NCBI RefSeq assembly: GCF_027579695.1
Contig: NC_083592.1
Span: forward strand, 32,197,461-32,261,460
Reading direction: 5' to 3'
Origin: Neoarius graeffei
Lineage: Eukaryota; Chordata; Actinopteri; Siluriformes; Ariidae
Length of the DNA stretch: 64,000 nucleotides
The notes under the pieces are model-generated. The model was not told the DNA's origin, made no database searches, and was given only the letters and a program-made list of their open reading frames with translations. Both the position numbers and the translations under genes were made by a program. The stretch's first letter is position 1; the number at the start of each line of letters is the position of its first letter. This document shows positions 43,413 through 56,638 of this stretch, piece after piece.

Positions 43413-45342
43413 AGGGAGGAAACAGGAGAAGGAGAAAAAATGGAAAATGATAAAGAGACACTGTAGTTAGGAGAGAGGGTGAGATCAGAGAGTGAGGGCA
43501 AACCAATGAGTAGGAGTATGATATGAGAAATAATGGAAGTGTGTAGAGAGAGTGGAAAGAGTTAGCAGGGGTAATGTACAGGGTCCCAGACGAAAGGGAG
43601 GAGGTGGGTTCCCATGCCCCAGAGGTCCCTGGGGAGCAGCAGTGGCAGATGTGACGTGTAGGTTGACAAACTGGTAGTCTGTGAAGCCATGAAAGAAAAT
43701 ACTCTAATCCATCACCAACTACAAGCAGGAGCACATTAATACACTCACAAATAAGATCTTTATTGACCACCAGGGCTCAGTCCTTAAAATGAAAGCTGTC
43801 TACAGTATATACAGTATGAGACAACACAATTATGGATTTAAAAATAATCATAATAAATAAACAGTGCTTATTTAAAGTAAATTCAAGGTTAAAAGCTTAG
43901 GTTGGAAGTATCAAAAGTTTCCATTCAATCACAAATTAATGCTAGTGTGGGAAAACCTCCTTAAACTCTTATGTCCCCTGGGAACACATGATAATTTGGT
44001 CCTAACCAATGGCATTTCCAGATGTTTTTGTTGTTGTTGTTTTCGAAAGAGGGTGTGTATCAGAACATAAAATTAACAGACTATGACATTCATCAAGTTC
44101 TGAGAATTATTTGTATGTAGAACAGAATTCAACGTAGATGTAAGGCATGAAAACATTTTTTCTGTAGACAAATGAAGTGAGGTTACAGGTAAAAAAAAAA
44201 ATCAGTGAGAGGGTGATAATCAGAGAGATAAAGAATGAGAGATAAAATGAGAGTGACTTTTCCGAGGAACTGTCAGCATGCTACGGCTGTGAGTAAGAGG
44301 TCTTTATCTCCTAATGCGCTGTATTAAAGAGTCCTTGGAAAAAGCCATGTCTCTGTGAGGGCAGATGAAAAAGATCCGGAAGGGATTCTACTTTAAAAGG
44401 ATTAGGGCCTGAGCAGTCACACATATCCAGCCTCCATTGTTCCTTTGAAGCTCCGCAACTGGCTGTCAACGGCCATCAGATGTTGTCAGACCCCTGTGCA
44501 AGAAGAGTCCAGGCCCAATGAGTAGTGACTGCCCAAGAAACTAGCCAGTTTAGAACAGTTGTTGTGTTTGGTATGAAAAGATCGGGAAAGAAAGATTATG
44601 AGTGAACATTAAGAAGCAGGAGTCAACCATGTCATGGCTTTTCGTAACAAGAAAATTTACCTTACGTTTTATTGATTTTTGTAAAACATGCATTCCATGA
44701 TGATGTATAACTATAGTGTATGCTTCCAAATCTCACAGCCTGTTACACTACTCACATTGGCCATTGTGCAATCTGTTTTGTGGTAAAAGTAAGTAGATTA
44801 ATTAACGTAGACAGATGACAGACAATCTTTTCTGAACTGGGAACTGATTGCTGATGTTGGCCAATAACTTCCTGACTTCTTTGTCAAAACTTAGATGAGG
44901 ATAATGAACCTATACTCTAAGTTTTCTTTTTCTGTATTAATGCACTTAACTAACTAACTTGCTTGCTCATACGTTCCATTACTAGATAACTTTAGTTACT
45001 AGATAACTTTTTAGCCTAGTCAATTAGGTTTCCAGTCAAGCAAAACATGTGACTGAGGAGCACACTAAACAGAGGGCCAGCTAAGTACTATTTGTCCACC
45101 CCGAAGAATATTGGAAAATTTTTGAATGAACACGTTATGTGGCTTAATATCAGGTATTTGGGAATGCCAGTACATCAGTCAATTAAAACAAACTGAAAGG
45201 TGAATTCATTTTCGAGGAGGCGCATGTGGTCAGTGTTAATGAATTAGGTTACTCATTAACATTTTGGGAGTTAGTTCACACTAATGAACAACCACTGTAG
45301 TACTACAGTGTGTATTCATAATCATTGTAGTGAATTCTATGT
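43410..45342. other. Unassigned
   Basis: No supported gene. A short direct repeat ACTAGATAACTTT lies near 44,981-45,010. Confidence 0.4.
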
Positions 45343-45346
45343 AAAA

Positions 45347-45381
<35 letters not shown>
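45343..45381. repeat. A-run plus (GA)n
   Basis: Twelve or so A followed by AG repeats. Confidence 0.95.
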
Positions 45382-45385
<4 letters not shown>

Positions 45386-46130
45386 AACATCTTATTGCAA
45401 ATGAAATAAAGTGGGCTGTTTTCCAGTGAGCGCCTCTGAAGCAGTTTTGGTTTTGGTTCCTTTCAATGGCATTTGGTTTCCCTTGTTCATGTTATTCCCC
45501 AGACTTTTACATTTCATAATAATAAACTTTTGTACTACATAACAATAGATGACCTAAATGATTGAAAAGGAAAAATACTATGCTTTGCAATATATGTATA
45601 TGTATAAGGCTTTTGCAGACATGGTGGTTTAATGTAGTGCTCGATAGATCTAAAGCTTTTTAAGTCCATTGGGAGGGGGAAAAAAACACTACAAGAGGAA
45701 GTTTCTGACTATATCACTCTGTTCTCCCAAAACAAGACATCAATACTATCAGAGACAAAAGTCAGGTATAATAATAGCTTTGGACAGCTTATCCTAGAAT
45801 GTCTGAGACAACGATGTCTCTAGCAAGATCCTGCCCCCCTTTCAGATTAACCATGATATTGGATTTCCTTAATGTATCCTACTGGTAGACATAAGGGAGT
45901 AGGAAGCTCTTTGGGCAGAAAGGAGCTTGCTGGGAATGAAAAATGACAGTGGTTGTATGTTTGCAACACTTTTTCCTCCTGGAGAAACATTTCTACATGT
46001 GCACATGTCTCAGAGACACTCAAGTCAGGTTCTCTGGAGTTGCTGTCTTATTATTTGGAGAGCTCATCTTTTTACTCACTTGTCTTTAATTTTAAAAAGG
46101 GTTAAAACATGGATATATAAAATAGCGACA
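45382..46130. other. Unassigned
   Basis: Nothing recognised. Confidence 0.4.
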
Positions 46131-46143
46131 CTCATGTAATATC

Positions 46144-46276
46144 CATCCATTGATCCCGCCATCCATTATCTATACTGCTTATCCATCAGGGTTGCAGGGG
46201 AAGCTGGAGCCTATCCCAACCGACTTCGGGTGAGAGGTGGGGTTCACCCTGGGCAGGTCGCCAATCTATCACCGGG
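46144..46276 (-). mobile_element. SINE/L2-like tail fragment
   Basis: Diverged inverted SINE tail with target duplication CTCATGTAATATC (46,131-46,143; 46,277-46,289). 5'-truncated. Confidence 0.85.
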
Positions 46277-46289
46277 CTCATGTAATATC

Positions 46290-46777
46290 ACCCAGACAAA
46301 AAGAAGACAAGCATGTCAGGTTAAAGTGTCATATTAATAGAACATTAAGAATCAGAATCCAATTTCCAACCTAGCAGACAGTTCCAAGACTTTTGCTTCA
46401 TGATTAAAGCAGTTTTATTAATTAACCTGTTTTCCGTTGAAAGAATGTGCTACAGTCCACTGCTTCTCATAATGAACCCATTTGTAAGGCTATGTTTTTA
46501 AAGCACCTGAGAATAATTCTTGATCAGGGTTACCACAGGTCAACCACAGTCACTCATTAAATCAATAAAAAGGCAAGAAATAATTGTTAATATTACTAAT
46601 AGTTTATGTGGTATGAAAGGATTCTTTTGACCAGTGATGGACATTTTGGCTTTGAAGGACAAAAGAATTCCAAGAAAATTATACTGGAAAAAATGTATGG
46701 AATTACTTTTAAAAATAAATGAAAATGAATATGCGTTGGGGTTTAACAAATATATGGTGCAAATTTCTTCAAGGAAA

Positions 46778-46779
<2 letters not shown>
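46290..46779. other. Unassigned
   Basis: AT-rich. No gene or repeat seen. Confidence 0.4.

Positions 46780-46820
<41 letters not shown>
46780..46820. repeat. (ATT)n microsatellite
   Basis: About 13 ATT units. Confidence 0.96.
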
Positions 46821-46823
<3 letters not shown>

Positions 46824-47086
46824 ATTTATGGAGGAGTCTTGAATGTCAGTGCACTGTAATGGTCACTAACCTTTCCACCATGAGAGAGTCTTCAGGACAG
46901 AGAAGCTTATGATTTCTGGTTACTTGGTAAGAAGACAATTGCTCCATGAAGCAGAGGGGTTATAACAATAACTCTACTTTGTATTGGGCCATATCATCCC
47001 ACCCTGCCTTGCATCCTTTTCTTATTAAAGCACACCCCATCATGTTTTATTCCCCACTTAATTCTAATGATCAATTCTAATATTCG

Positions 47087-47225
47087 CCGCGATAACCTGG
47101 CAATTTGTCCAGGGTGTACCCCGCCTCTCACCCATAGTCAGCTGGGATAGACTCCAGCTTGCCTGCGCCCCTGTAGAACAGGACAAGCGGCTACAGATAA
47201 TGGATGGATGGATGGATGGATGGAG
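47087..47225 (+). mobile_element. SINE 3' fragment
   Basis: From GATAACCTGGCAATTTGTCC to (GGAT)n. Target duplication TCTAA(T/A)ATTCG (47,076-47,086; 47,226-47,236). Confidence 0.85.
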
Positions 47226-47236
47226 TCTAAAATTCG

Positions 47237-49138
47237 TTTTTAGGAAAGATTTTCCTAAAACCAAATATTTTCACATAGTAAGATGGAAATATTTTAATTG
47301 CATTACTTTCCGTTTTAATTGTGATGATAATTGGTACTACATTATACCAGCTTTGGCATCAAGAGATGCTTGTCAAAAGTCATGTCAATAAAGGAAGCAA
47401 AAACTTTCTCTCTTAATGAGAGGGCATGAAGCCATTTGACCTCCAGCTCTAGTTACTCCATTAAGGTGAAAACAATCAAACCATTCAAAGGTCAACAAAG
47501 AATTAGAGAGGATATCCAATGCACAGTAGTGCCTAATGATTCATTAACTGTATCATTAATTGTCTGTAATAATGTGATAACTAATTTAGAATCTAATCTA
47601 TTTATGACCAATTTACCTTGTTCTAGTTTAACAATCTGGGTTTTATTGTGCTCAGACAGTTAACATCTCCTCACCTTTCAGTACAAAGCCAAAACAGATC
47701 CAATTTTTATAAAGACGATGATAGAAACAAAAGTTGCTATAGTATTAGCCATTAGGTTGGCCCATTCCACACAGGCACAATAAGCTAAAGCTACACCTTA
47801 TCACAAGCACATAGCCACAGGCTCTAACGTGTGCCTGGGGTGTGCCAGAGATTGTGGTGGCGTGTAATTCAGTTAAGCTCCCCCCTCTATTTGACACAAA
47901 AAGAAGCCAGATCCACACCTGGTCCTCTCTTTGCTCAAGACAAACATTTGCAGTGAGGACTGCAGGATTTGGTGGAAGGCTGAGGGGGAAGAGGGACAAC
48001 CAATAGAAGTGCAATCAGAGCATTGGGTACTTTCCCCAAGCATGACACACCTGGTTGAATTTGTTAACCTTTACAAAGCTGGATTCTCGGTTTACACTTT
48101 TATCTCTTGTGATAACTGTAAATGATAATACAGTATCTGCTGTGTGCGGTCTTATTTGCAAATAATAATAATAAACTTTGTCAGTTTAAATGTGCAGTAG
48201 AATTGATCTAATGGCAGTGGTCATGTAGGAATAACAAAAGTGCATGTGATGTCTTTGTTTTGTTATGGTTGTATTGACTGTGTTGCTGTGATAGTGTTTA
48301 GATGGTGTGTGTTGGTCTTTCCTCTCCCTTGAGATGGTGGCATGCTCAAACTCGATCAGGCAGTGTGCTGTTTGCACATGTTTATGAACTGCTGTTAGTG
48401 TTTATGATTCACTGAGTAGATGAAAATATTTTCTGACAAATTTTCACCCTTCACAGTTCACCCTAAGGTGAGAAACTGAGAAACTGAGAAATCCATTTGC
48501 ATATACAAAACTGATGAGGCTGTAAGTAGAAAATTAGCACAGGATGATTGAGTTTCTTAATACCAAAGTTCATTAAGACTTCTATCAACCTTGAATTGCA
48601 TTTGTGAAAAAAAGAGCTTGTAATAGTTTGTAATACCAAGAACTTTGATGAAAGGCTTGGTGGATTTTTTTTTCAAAGATCTGCATACAGATGGAGATAT
48701 TTTGCCCTCAGATCAGACTGCAATCAGATAAATATCAATTTCATCTTTTTTTTTGAGAGAGAAACATAAAAAGAAATTCACCCCTCCCCAATAATAATTA
48801 TATGTGAGGAGCATTCTGAGGTGTACAGGAGGATTTGGTAGTTTGGGTTCCCACTCGGTCAAGACTGTAGCCTAAATCTCTTCATCTACACAGGCCTGGT
48901 TAGACTGATCTCACTTCACTCTTCATCATTTCATTAAAATCCTTAGAAAAAAAGATATTCTTCTTCTACACTGGTGCTCCAACATTGACCTTCTTCATAA
49001 GTAGGGTGAATACTGAAGTATTGAAAGGTGTGTGTGTGTGTGTGTGTGTACTGGTACGATGGTGACAACAAGGCATAGTGTTAAAAAAGGTTTCATATAG
49101 AAGCCTAATAGGTTATTTACTTTATCACTCTGGGGGTG
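47237..49138. other. Unassigned, with possible conserved non-coding stretch
   Basis: No gene seen. 47,400-47,660 is rich in TAAT-type homeodomain-like motifs without being a simple repeat. (GT)n is at 49,030-49,050. Confidence 0.35.
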
Positions 49139-49149
49139 CTCTTAAAGGT

Positions 49150-49526
49150 CTCATCTCATCTCATTATCTCTAGCCGCTTTATCCTTCTACAGGGTCGCAG
49201 GCAAGCTGGAGCCTATCCCAGCTGACTACGGGCGAAAGGCGGGGTACACCCTGGACAAGTCGCCAGGTCATCACAGGGCTGACACATAGACACAGACAAC
49301 CATTCACACTCACATTCACACCTACGGTCAATTTAGAGTCACCAGTTAACCTAACCTGCATGTCTTTGGACTGTGGGGGAAACCGGAGCACCCGGAGGAA
49401 ACCCACGCGGACACGGGGAGAACATGCAAACTCCACACAGAAAGGCCCTCGCCGGCCCCAGGGCTCGAACCCAGGACCTTCTTGCTGTGAGGCGACAGTG
49501 CTAACCACTACACCACCGTGCCGCCA
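49150..49526 (-). mobile_element. tRNA-derived SINE, full length
   Basis: Inverted full copy from (CTCAT)n to CACTACACCACCGTGCCGCC. Target duplication CTCT(T/C)AAAGGT (49,139-49,149; 49,527-49,537). Confidence 0.92.
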
Positions 49527-49537
49527 CTCTCAAAGGT

Positions 49538-50395
49538 TCTAAAGAAAATAAATTTAGACATCTACAACCAGTAATCATCCATTTACAAAAAGAAAGAAAA
49601 GAAAAAACAGATATAACAGAATTAGTTTATTTCTAGAAGGGGTTCTTCATCTTTGTCACCTTGAAGGTTTTTTTTTTTTAACAGAGCCCTGAAACAGAGG
49701 TTTCCTTTTCAGAGAAGGTTCCATTTTGTTCAAATTAGCTTTCTTTAATAAGCTAAGAACTCATAACTATCCAAAGAACCACCGAGAAGCCTTTTTTTAT
49801 TTGTATAGGAGTGACTTTTAATGTACTTTAAACAAAGCTTTAAAAATATTAAGTGTAATATTCTATGCTTGGCTAGTTAGAAGTTCTTCGTTAGTGAAAG
49901 GAAGCTGTCAGGAACCAACTTGGAAACATCTCTGAACATCAAGAAACCCTTTTATGAGTATATTACACTCTTTTATGAGTATACTATTAGAAACACAGAC
50001 ATTTACTGGACTTTGACCTTGGTTTATTTACAGCTGGAGGTGATTTCATATCAAAAGCAGTTGGTAGTAATGAAAATAAAAAAATATACTTTTAATTTAG
50101 TCAAACTGAAGTCCTTCCCATGCCACATCAGGTGGCATTGATCTCCATTTCAGTAGCCCTCAGCCTCTTACATAGCTTGGGTTACAGTGAGGCGGGATGG
50201 TCCTCTGGTAACCACAAGAGTTTGACTCCCTACTCACATCTTTATTATGCCTTGTCTCACCACATGGTAGTAGGTACCATTTTTAGGATGGTCTTTGATA
50301 TGACCTGACCACAAGTAGAACTCACAATCTCCCGGTAGAATGGTGAACACCTTTACCTTTAGGCCAACTTGCAATGCTTTTAATGTAGTACTGAA
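49538..50395. other. Unassigned
   Basis: No supported gene or repeat. Confidence 0.4.
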
Positions 50396-50727
50396 TCTAT
50401 AATAGTAGAGCTTTGCGTCAGCTATATAATAAGCGGCAAAGTTTGTTTGTTTGTTTGTCTTGAGCTAACGTTGCCATTTCTCGACGGATTTTCACCAAAT
50501 TTGGCAAGTAGGTCTGGGGATGACCCAGAATTTTGCAGATATAAGCAAAATTCATATATGGGCCCCAGGGGGTCCCTGGTGGGCCCCTGGGTGGTGGACA
50601 TTTGGATTTTTGTTTGTCTTGGGTTAATATCACCATTTCTCAATGGATCTTCACCAAATTTGACATGGAAGTCTGGGGGCATCCCAGAATTTTGCAAAAC
50701 CTGGGCAACGCCAGGTAACCTGCTAGT
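50396..50727 (+). mobile_element. Possible non-autonomous Helitron
   Basis: Starts TCTATAATAG. It contains ATAAGCGGCAAAGTTTGTTT and ends GGGCAACGCCAGGTAACCTG followed by CTAGT, a CTRRT-like Helitron end. Two halves (from about 50,437 and 50,600) repeat TTTGTTTGTCTTG...TTCACCAAATTTG...CCCAGAATTTTGCA. There are no TIRs and no duplication. Tentative. Confidence 0.45.
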
Positions 50728-50729
50728 AC

Positions 50730-52678
50730 TTTATATTCAATCCCATAAACAAAAAAAATCAGGCATATAGAATATGCCTAAAGAGAATCAAGCAGCCATG
50801 TAGTACAGTTCTCTCACCACAGAATATCCTCTTCCCTGAGATGTCACATGAGCCTCTCCCAGTTGACCTAGACTCATTAAACATATGTCTTATATTTCTA
50901 CTGCCATGCAGCACACAAAAGAAGTATATTTCAGTCTAAACCCAAAAGACCATCAAAGCCTAATGAGAACAGATTGGCTAAGTGACATGAGACAAAGACT
51001 GAGAGATATTTCATAGGAAGAACAATAGCATGAGATGGAGAGAGTGTGCCTTTATGAAAGAGGCAGGAGCTGTGAATGAGGCTCGAGCTGTAATGAAGGA
51101 TTAATGGAGGAATTAGGATTCTATATTAAGATGTTCCTTATCCTCATTAGGTTGATACTTATAACAATGAATCAATTCGCTTGCTCACTTGAAGAGAGCA
51201 AGAAAGAGAGAGCAATGTAGAGATTGTGTAATGGGAAAGTTCGCTCTCAGCCATGAGTTTGCTATGGGAAGTAAATCTTACTTAAATAGATCTCTCTCTC
51301 CCCCGTTTTTAAATCTATGGGTATGTATCTCTCTAATCTCTCATACAGTTGTTTACATGCACTGTCCATTCTCTTCAGTGTTTTTTCCTCCCTGTTATCT
51401 CCCACAGCAACAGGTAAACCATGACAAATAAAGACCATCAATTCTCTAAAGTCAATACTGACCCCTCAACACTGCTCAAACAAATCCTTGTGTGAACACC
51501 ATAAGCGAGTGAATCTCAAATATTCCTGTGTTTACACGAATAATGTCCACACTTTCCAGTTGAGTTCCAACAATAATAATACCGTTTATTGCATGGGGAC
51601 AACACACCTACCTGTTTATATCTATGTTTGCTCTTGGAGAGTGTGTGGACAGTTGGAGTCTGGTGTTAGTTTGCATGGGTTTGCATACAGAGTCAAAATG
51701 GTGTCACTGTCAGGCAGATTGACTGTTTAGATAGGAGTAGTGTACAGTTTTTGGCTCACAGTATAAATATGGGCCCAGGGGAATGAGACTAACTCACAAA
51801 ACACAGCACCTGTTGCATGTTTAACTGTTTAGATGGTAACGTATGATGAGACTTGTTTAAAGATGCTGACTGAAGGAAAACAGTTATGGGACTTGAGAAA
51901 ACCATGGGAAAATTTTTGTAAACCCTTTACTCCCACTACTTTGTTAGACCAAATAAACAATCTGTTCCTTTGCTGAAGAAGGCTTTAGTTCAAGGGTGTC
52001 TCTAGCAGAAAGGGTGGAGTTACTCATAGCTGTTTTCTATAATAGAACCCCAGTCTGGAAGTAGATATACATATAATTTTGTGGAGAAACTATTAATTTC
52101 CAACTACAGTGACCTCTACTGGTTGTTAATATGAAAGGACTATTCTCTAAAATTATTCAAGATATTATGTCCAAACAGCATCTCCATTATTCTGGCCTGT
52201 GATTAGAAGTTTTTATAATTTAATGGTGAAAAAGAGACCACTGTATAAAACATATTTGCTAAAGTTTCTTTGAGTATGTGGAAAAAAAAAACTCATTTAT
52301 TTTTCTGGTATCCAGCTCAAAATATGTACTTTTTCAAGACGGCTTCCATAGTACAAATTCCATACAATTATCCAGTATTTGGAACAAGTTCAATGTATAC
52401 TTGTGTACTTTATCTTCTACTGGTGGGAATTTTTTTGTGTCCAACTCTGAAATAGACTATAGTTAAAAATGCATAAAATTTCGGTTGTAAATCAGTATGA
52501 TCACCAAATTTATATCAAGCTCCAGAAACATATAATCATCTATAACTGCAACATGTAGTTTATTAACACTGATACATGCTATTAAGGCAGTTAATTTGTG
52601 ATATTACAATGTCACTCAGCATTTTTTTTATTTTGTTAGTGATGCAAATGTAGATGTGTAAGTGAATATCTTATGCAC
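50730..52678. other. Unassigned
   Basis: No gene recognised. The right edge is the 3' side of the natterin-like gene and may include its 3' UTR. Confidence 0.4.
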
Positions 52679-53778
52679 TCAGTCACTTCCATAAAAGCAT
52701 GGAGGAGCATCAGGGATAGGATTACAGCGTTCCACCACAGCATTAATTTCTCCGATCTTCACACCATCATATGTCCCAGTGACAGTGGTCCAGTGAGTGT
52801 TTCCATTCTTGTATGTACGACTCAGTCGGGCTGTGAACGGGATATCAGCAGTCATCCTTCTCGCCTCCATTCTCACTAAGCATGAATGGTTTGGTGGAAC
52901 CAAGACCTGTATAGACATGGAGTGACTGATGGTTTCAACCATCTTTGTCCCCTCAGAAAAACTCACTGCTTGTTCTTTGGTGAAGTCCACATTGTCTGGG
53001 TTGATGATTGGGATTTTCCCAATCATGGTTGAGGTGGATCCATTGCGGGTTTGTCGACCAATGTCCCAGAACTTCTCTACAGTGCTAGTCTTCTGCAAAA
53101 GGACTGTTTTTTCTATGCTGGAGCACTCATAGTTGGTGGCCCTGGCCATTTGGATGGTCTCTGGTGGATGATGGAAGAGCTTGACCTGGTCAACAGCATA
53201 CACAATATGGGAGATTTGCTGGCTGTAGGCATCCCTGTTAATGGCCAGGGCATCATATGACTTGTACCAGTATTCCTCACCTTCCCAAGGCAGGAAGAAG
53301 GCCTCGTGTTTAGTAACAACTTTACCTAGCCCATATTTGTTTTTGCCGACAAAGATGTCAATTCCAGGACAAGTCTTTACTGAATATTGGGGCACAGAAC
53401 CATAGGAGCCTTCTTTCCATTCCAGGAACTCAAATTGGTCTTCATTGACTAACACCTCAAACTTAGGTGCACTATACTCAGAATTTGCATAAGGGTATTT
53501 GCAGTATGAGCCTTTGCTTGGGGTGTAGAATCCAGCTTCACAGTTGAATTTGCACACATAGTCGATGCGTTCTGCATAACCATTGTAGATGCTTACTGAC
53601 CCGTTTGGAAGTGAGCCTTCCCAGCTAACCCACTTTAAGTTGACATTTTCCTCAAACATGAATGCTGAGCTCCCCTCCTCCGCGGACACTAAATCTGGGG
53701 GAGTATCAGAATTGACTACTGTAGTCTGGGCATCAAGAGGTGGTACCACATCCTCTAAGTTAGGGTTTAGATGGATCT
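52679..53778 (-). CDS. Natterin-like protein 1, exon 3 (main coding exon)
   Basis: 365 codons to a TGA at 52,681-52,679, after an acceptor (TTTCATTTAATTCAG) ending at 53,779. The first half has a DM9/DUF3421-type region (NGYAERIDYVCKFNCEAGFY, GKNKYGLGKVV, FFLPWEGEEYWY). The second half is an aerolysin-like pore-forming module typical of natterins, ending in MTADIPFTARLSRTY and VERCNPIPDAPPC. The phase matches the upstream signal-peptide exon, giving a secreted protein of roughly 398 residues. Natterins were first found in fish venom, but natterin-like genes are widespread in fish and are linked to defence. A like gene in the same orientation starts about 7 kb away (63,258). The reading frame is intact. 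Confidence 0.88.
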
Positions 53779-53786
53779 CTGAATTA

Positions 53787-54175
53787 AATGAAATAAAGGA
53801 AAAAATAATTCAAATTATTCTTCAATGATTTAAAAGAATTAAAGATTATTCACATAATCTAAGTATTACACAGTGTACAATCTGGGTGCATGATATGGTC
53901 ACTATTAGTCTTTCAGTATTTGCTAGTAATAAGCACTGTAGGTAAGATTCTGTTTTTATGAGTCATATTCCATCTGCAAATGCTGAGCAAGCTGTAATTA
54001 GATCTCAATAAAACATGGTACTAGACAGTGTACCAATGCATAAAAAGCCTTATCATCTTCAATAGCTGCTATATCCTGGTCATGGTGGGGTAGATCTTGA
54101 GCCTAGACCGGGTACACTGGGCACAAAGGTGGAATAAAACCAGGATACGATACCAGTCCAGCTCAGTGCACCACA

Positions 54176-54222
<47 letters not shown>

Positions 54223-54319
54223 TGTGGGGAGGAAACCCTTGTGGACATGGCGAGAACATGAGAAACTCCACGCAGGCAATAACCAAATCTATAATTTGCA
54301 CAATCACTAAATCTTTGTA

Positions 54320-54367
<48 letters not shown>

Positions 54368-54487
54368 GTTAAAACCAGAGCTGGTGTGGACTGAAACGTG
54401 TGTCACTGTGACATGTGATGCGTCTCTGCTGCATATCAAAAACTGTGTTATAAAGGTGTCGGGTGTGAACTGCCTTTTAAGGTTATA
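53787..54487. repeat. Intron 2 portion with microsatellites
   Basis: (TC)n(AC)n at 54,179-54,222 and (ATA)n at 54,320-54,366 lie in the intron. Nothing else is recognised. Confidence 0.85.
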
Positions 54488-56099
54488 CAGTGGTGCTTGA
54501 AAGTTTGTGAACCCTTGAGAATTTTCTATATTTCTGCATAAATATGACCTAAAACATCATCAGATTTTCACACAAGTCCTAAAAGTAGATAAAGAGAACC
54601 CAGTTAAACAAATGAGACAAAAATATTATACTTGGTCATTTATTTATTGCGGAAAATGATCCAATATTACATATGTGAGTGGCAAAAGTATGTGAACCTC
54701 TAGGATTAGCAGTTAATTTGAAAGTGAAATTAGAGTCAGGTGTTTTCAATCAGTGGGATAACAATCAGGTGTGAGTGGGCACGCTGTTTTATTTAAAGAA
54801 CAGGGATTTATCAAAGTCTGAGCTTCACAACACATGTTTGTGGAAGTGTATCATAGCACGAACAAAGGAGATTTTTGAGCACCTCAGAAAAAGTGTTGTT
54901 GATGCTCATCAGACTGGAAAAGGTTACAAAACCATCTCTAAAGAGTTTGGACTCCACCAATCCACAGTCAGACAGATTGGAATGGAGGGAATGGAGGGAA
55001 TTCAAAACCATTGTTACCCTCCCCAAGAGTGGTCGACCAACAAAGATCACTCCAAGAGCAAGGTGTGTAATAGTCGGTGAGGTCACAAAGGATCCCAGGG
55101 TAACTTCTAAGCAACTGAAGGCCTCTCTCACATTGGCTAATGTTAATGTTCATGAGTCCACCATCAGGAGAACACTGGACAACAGTGGTATGCATGGCAG
55201 GGTTGCAAGGAGAAAGCCACTGCTCTCCAAAAAGAACATTGCTGCTCGTCTGAAGTTTGCTAAAGATCACATGGACAAGCCAGAAGGCTATTGGAAAAAT
55301 GTTTTGTGGATGGATGAGACCAAAATAGACCTTTTTGGTTTAAATGAGAAGTGTTATGTTTAGAGAAAGGAAAACACTGCATTCCAACACAAGAAACTTA
55401 TCCCATCTGTGAAACATGGTGATGGTAGTGTCATGGTTTGGACCTGTTTTGCTGCATCTGGGCCAGGATGACTTGCCATCATTGATGAAACAATGAGTTC
55501 TGAATTATACCAGTGAATTCTAAAGGAAAATATCAGGACATCTGTCCATGAACTGAATCTCAAGAGAAGGTGGGTCATGCAGCAAGACAACAACCCTAAG
55601 CACACAAGTTGTTCTACCAAAGAATGGTTAAAGAAGAATAAAGTTAATGTTTTGGAATGGCCAAGTCAAAGTCCTGACCTTAATCCAATCGAAATGTTGT
55701 GGAAGGACCTGAAGCAAGCAGTTCATGTGAGGAAACCCACCAACATCCCAGAGTTGAAGCTGTTCTGTATGGAGGAATGGGCTAAAATTCCTCCAAGCCA
55801 GTGTGCAGGACTGATCAACAGTTACCGGAAATGTTTAGTTGCAGTTATTGCTGCACAAGGGGGTCACACCAGATACTGAAAGCAAAGGTTCACATACTTT
55901 TGCCACTCACAGATATGTAATATTGGATTATTTTCCTCAGTAAATAAATGACCAAGTATAATATTTTTGTCTCATTTGTTTAACTGGGTTCTCTTTATCT
56001 ACTTTTAGGACTTGTGCAAAAATCTGATGATGTTTTAGGTCATATTTATGCAGAAATATAGAAAATTCTAAAGGGTTCACAAACTTTCAAGCACCACTG
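54488..56099 (+). mobile_element. Tc1-like transposon in natterin-like intron 2
   Basis: 1,612 bp. TIRs CAGTGGTGCTTGAAAGTTTG face each other, with TA on both sides (54,486-54,487; 56,100-56,101). Its right end lies about 20 bp from the intron's splice donor. It runs opposite to the host gene. Confidence 0.93.
54850..55879 (+). pseudogene. Tc1-like transposase with three in-frame stops
   Basis: N-terminal HTH (FEHLRKSVVDAHQTGKGYK) then a frame change near 54,980-55,000, where a GGAATGGAGG unit is duplicated. From 54,875 to 55,879 one frame holds the second HTH (GRPTKITPRARCVI), VLWMDETKIDLFG, VMQQDNNPKHTS, SPDLNPIEMLW and the end (GGHTRY), broken only by stops near 55,361, 55,471 and 55,513. 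The DDE residues are all encoded. Inactive, but little decayed. Confidence 0.9.
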
Positions 56100-56121
56100 T
56101 ATAGGTGTGAACAAAACTCAC

Positions 56122-56218
56122 TGTTTTCTTCTGCAGTAAGATCTGGAGTGGGGACTGTGTTCAGTGGTGTTGCACAGAAGTGCAATACTGCTAACACTAA
56201 AGGAAGTGCTTCCCTCAT
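56122..56218 (-). CDS. Natterin-like protein 1, exon 2 (signal peptide)
   Basis: 97 bp. The acceptor TTTTTATTTCTCACCAG sits directly before the ATG (56,218-56,216), and the donor GTGAGT follows at 56,121. It encodes MREALPLVLAVLHFCA, a hydrophobic signal peptide, plus about 16 more residues. It ends in phase 1, fitting exon 3. This is inferred from splice sites and phase, without transcript evidence. Confidence 0.75.
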
Positions 56219-56638
56219 CTGGTGAGAAATAAAAAGTAAACCATGTGCACTTGAATAGAACATCAGATTGCATTTTCTTAATACAGTAACTTTGACTTTG
56301 AACACAAACAAATATTCATCAGAACGTTGCATTGTTAGAACTAGACTGACATTTGTAGTCATGGATTTATATTTATATAGGCCACCTCTTAAAACATCAG
56401 AAGACTCAGTTATACATTGCAAGCAATTTATCAGTCAATAAAAAACTCTGCAGTTAGGTAAACACAATTGTGTGATATATTTTAAACTGATGTTCACATG
56501 CACTTAACTTTATTATATAGCAAGACATTAATCAGAAAAACCTGTATTTTATTACCAGAAATTGTTTCATGCTCATTAAATTAAATATTTGTTTCAAGAA
56601 ACCATCAGGGATTTGGAGATATAAATAGAGTGTCTTAC

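Noticed and set aside
43267-43770. 167-aa minus-strand ORF
   Set aside because: Half of it is a (TG)n(GA)n microsatellite. The rest shows no domain.
54488-56099. Tc1 transposase as an exon of the natterin-like gene
   Set aside because: It is on the opposite strand, bounded by TIRs and TA, and contains stops.
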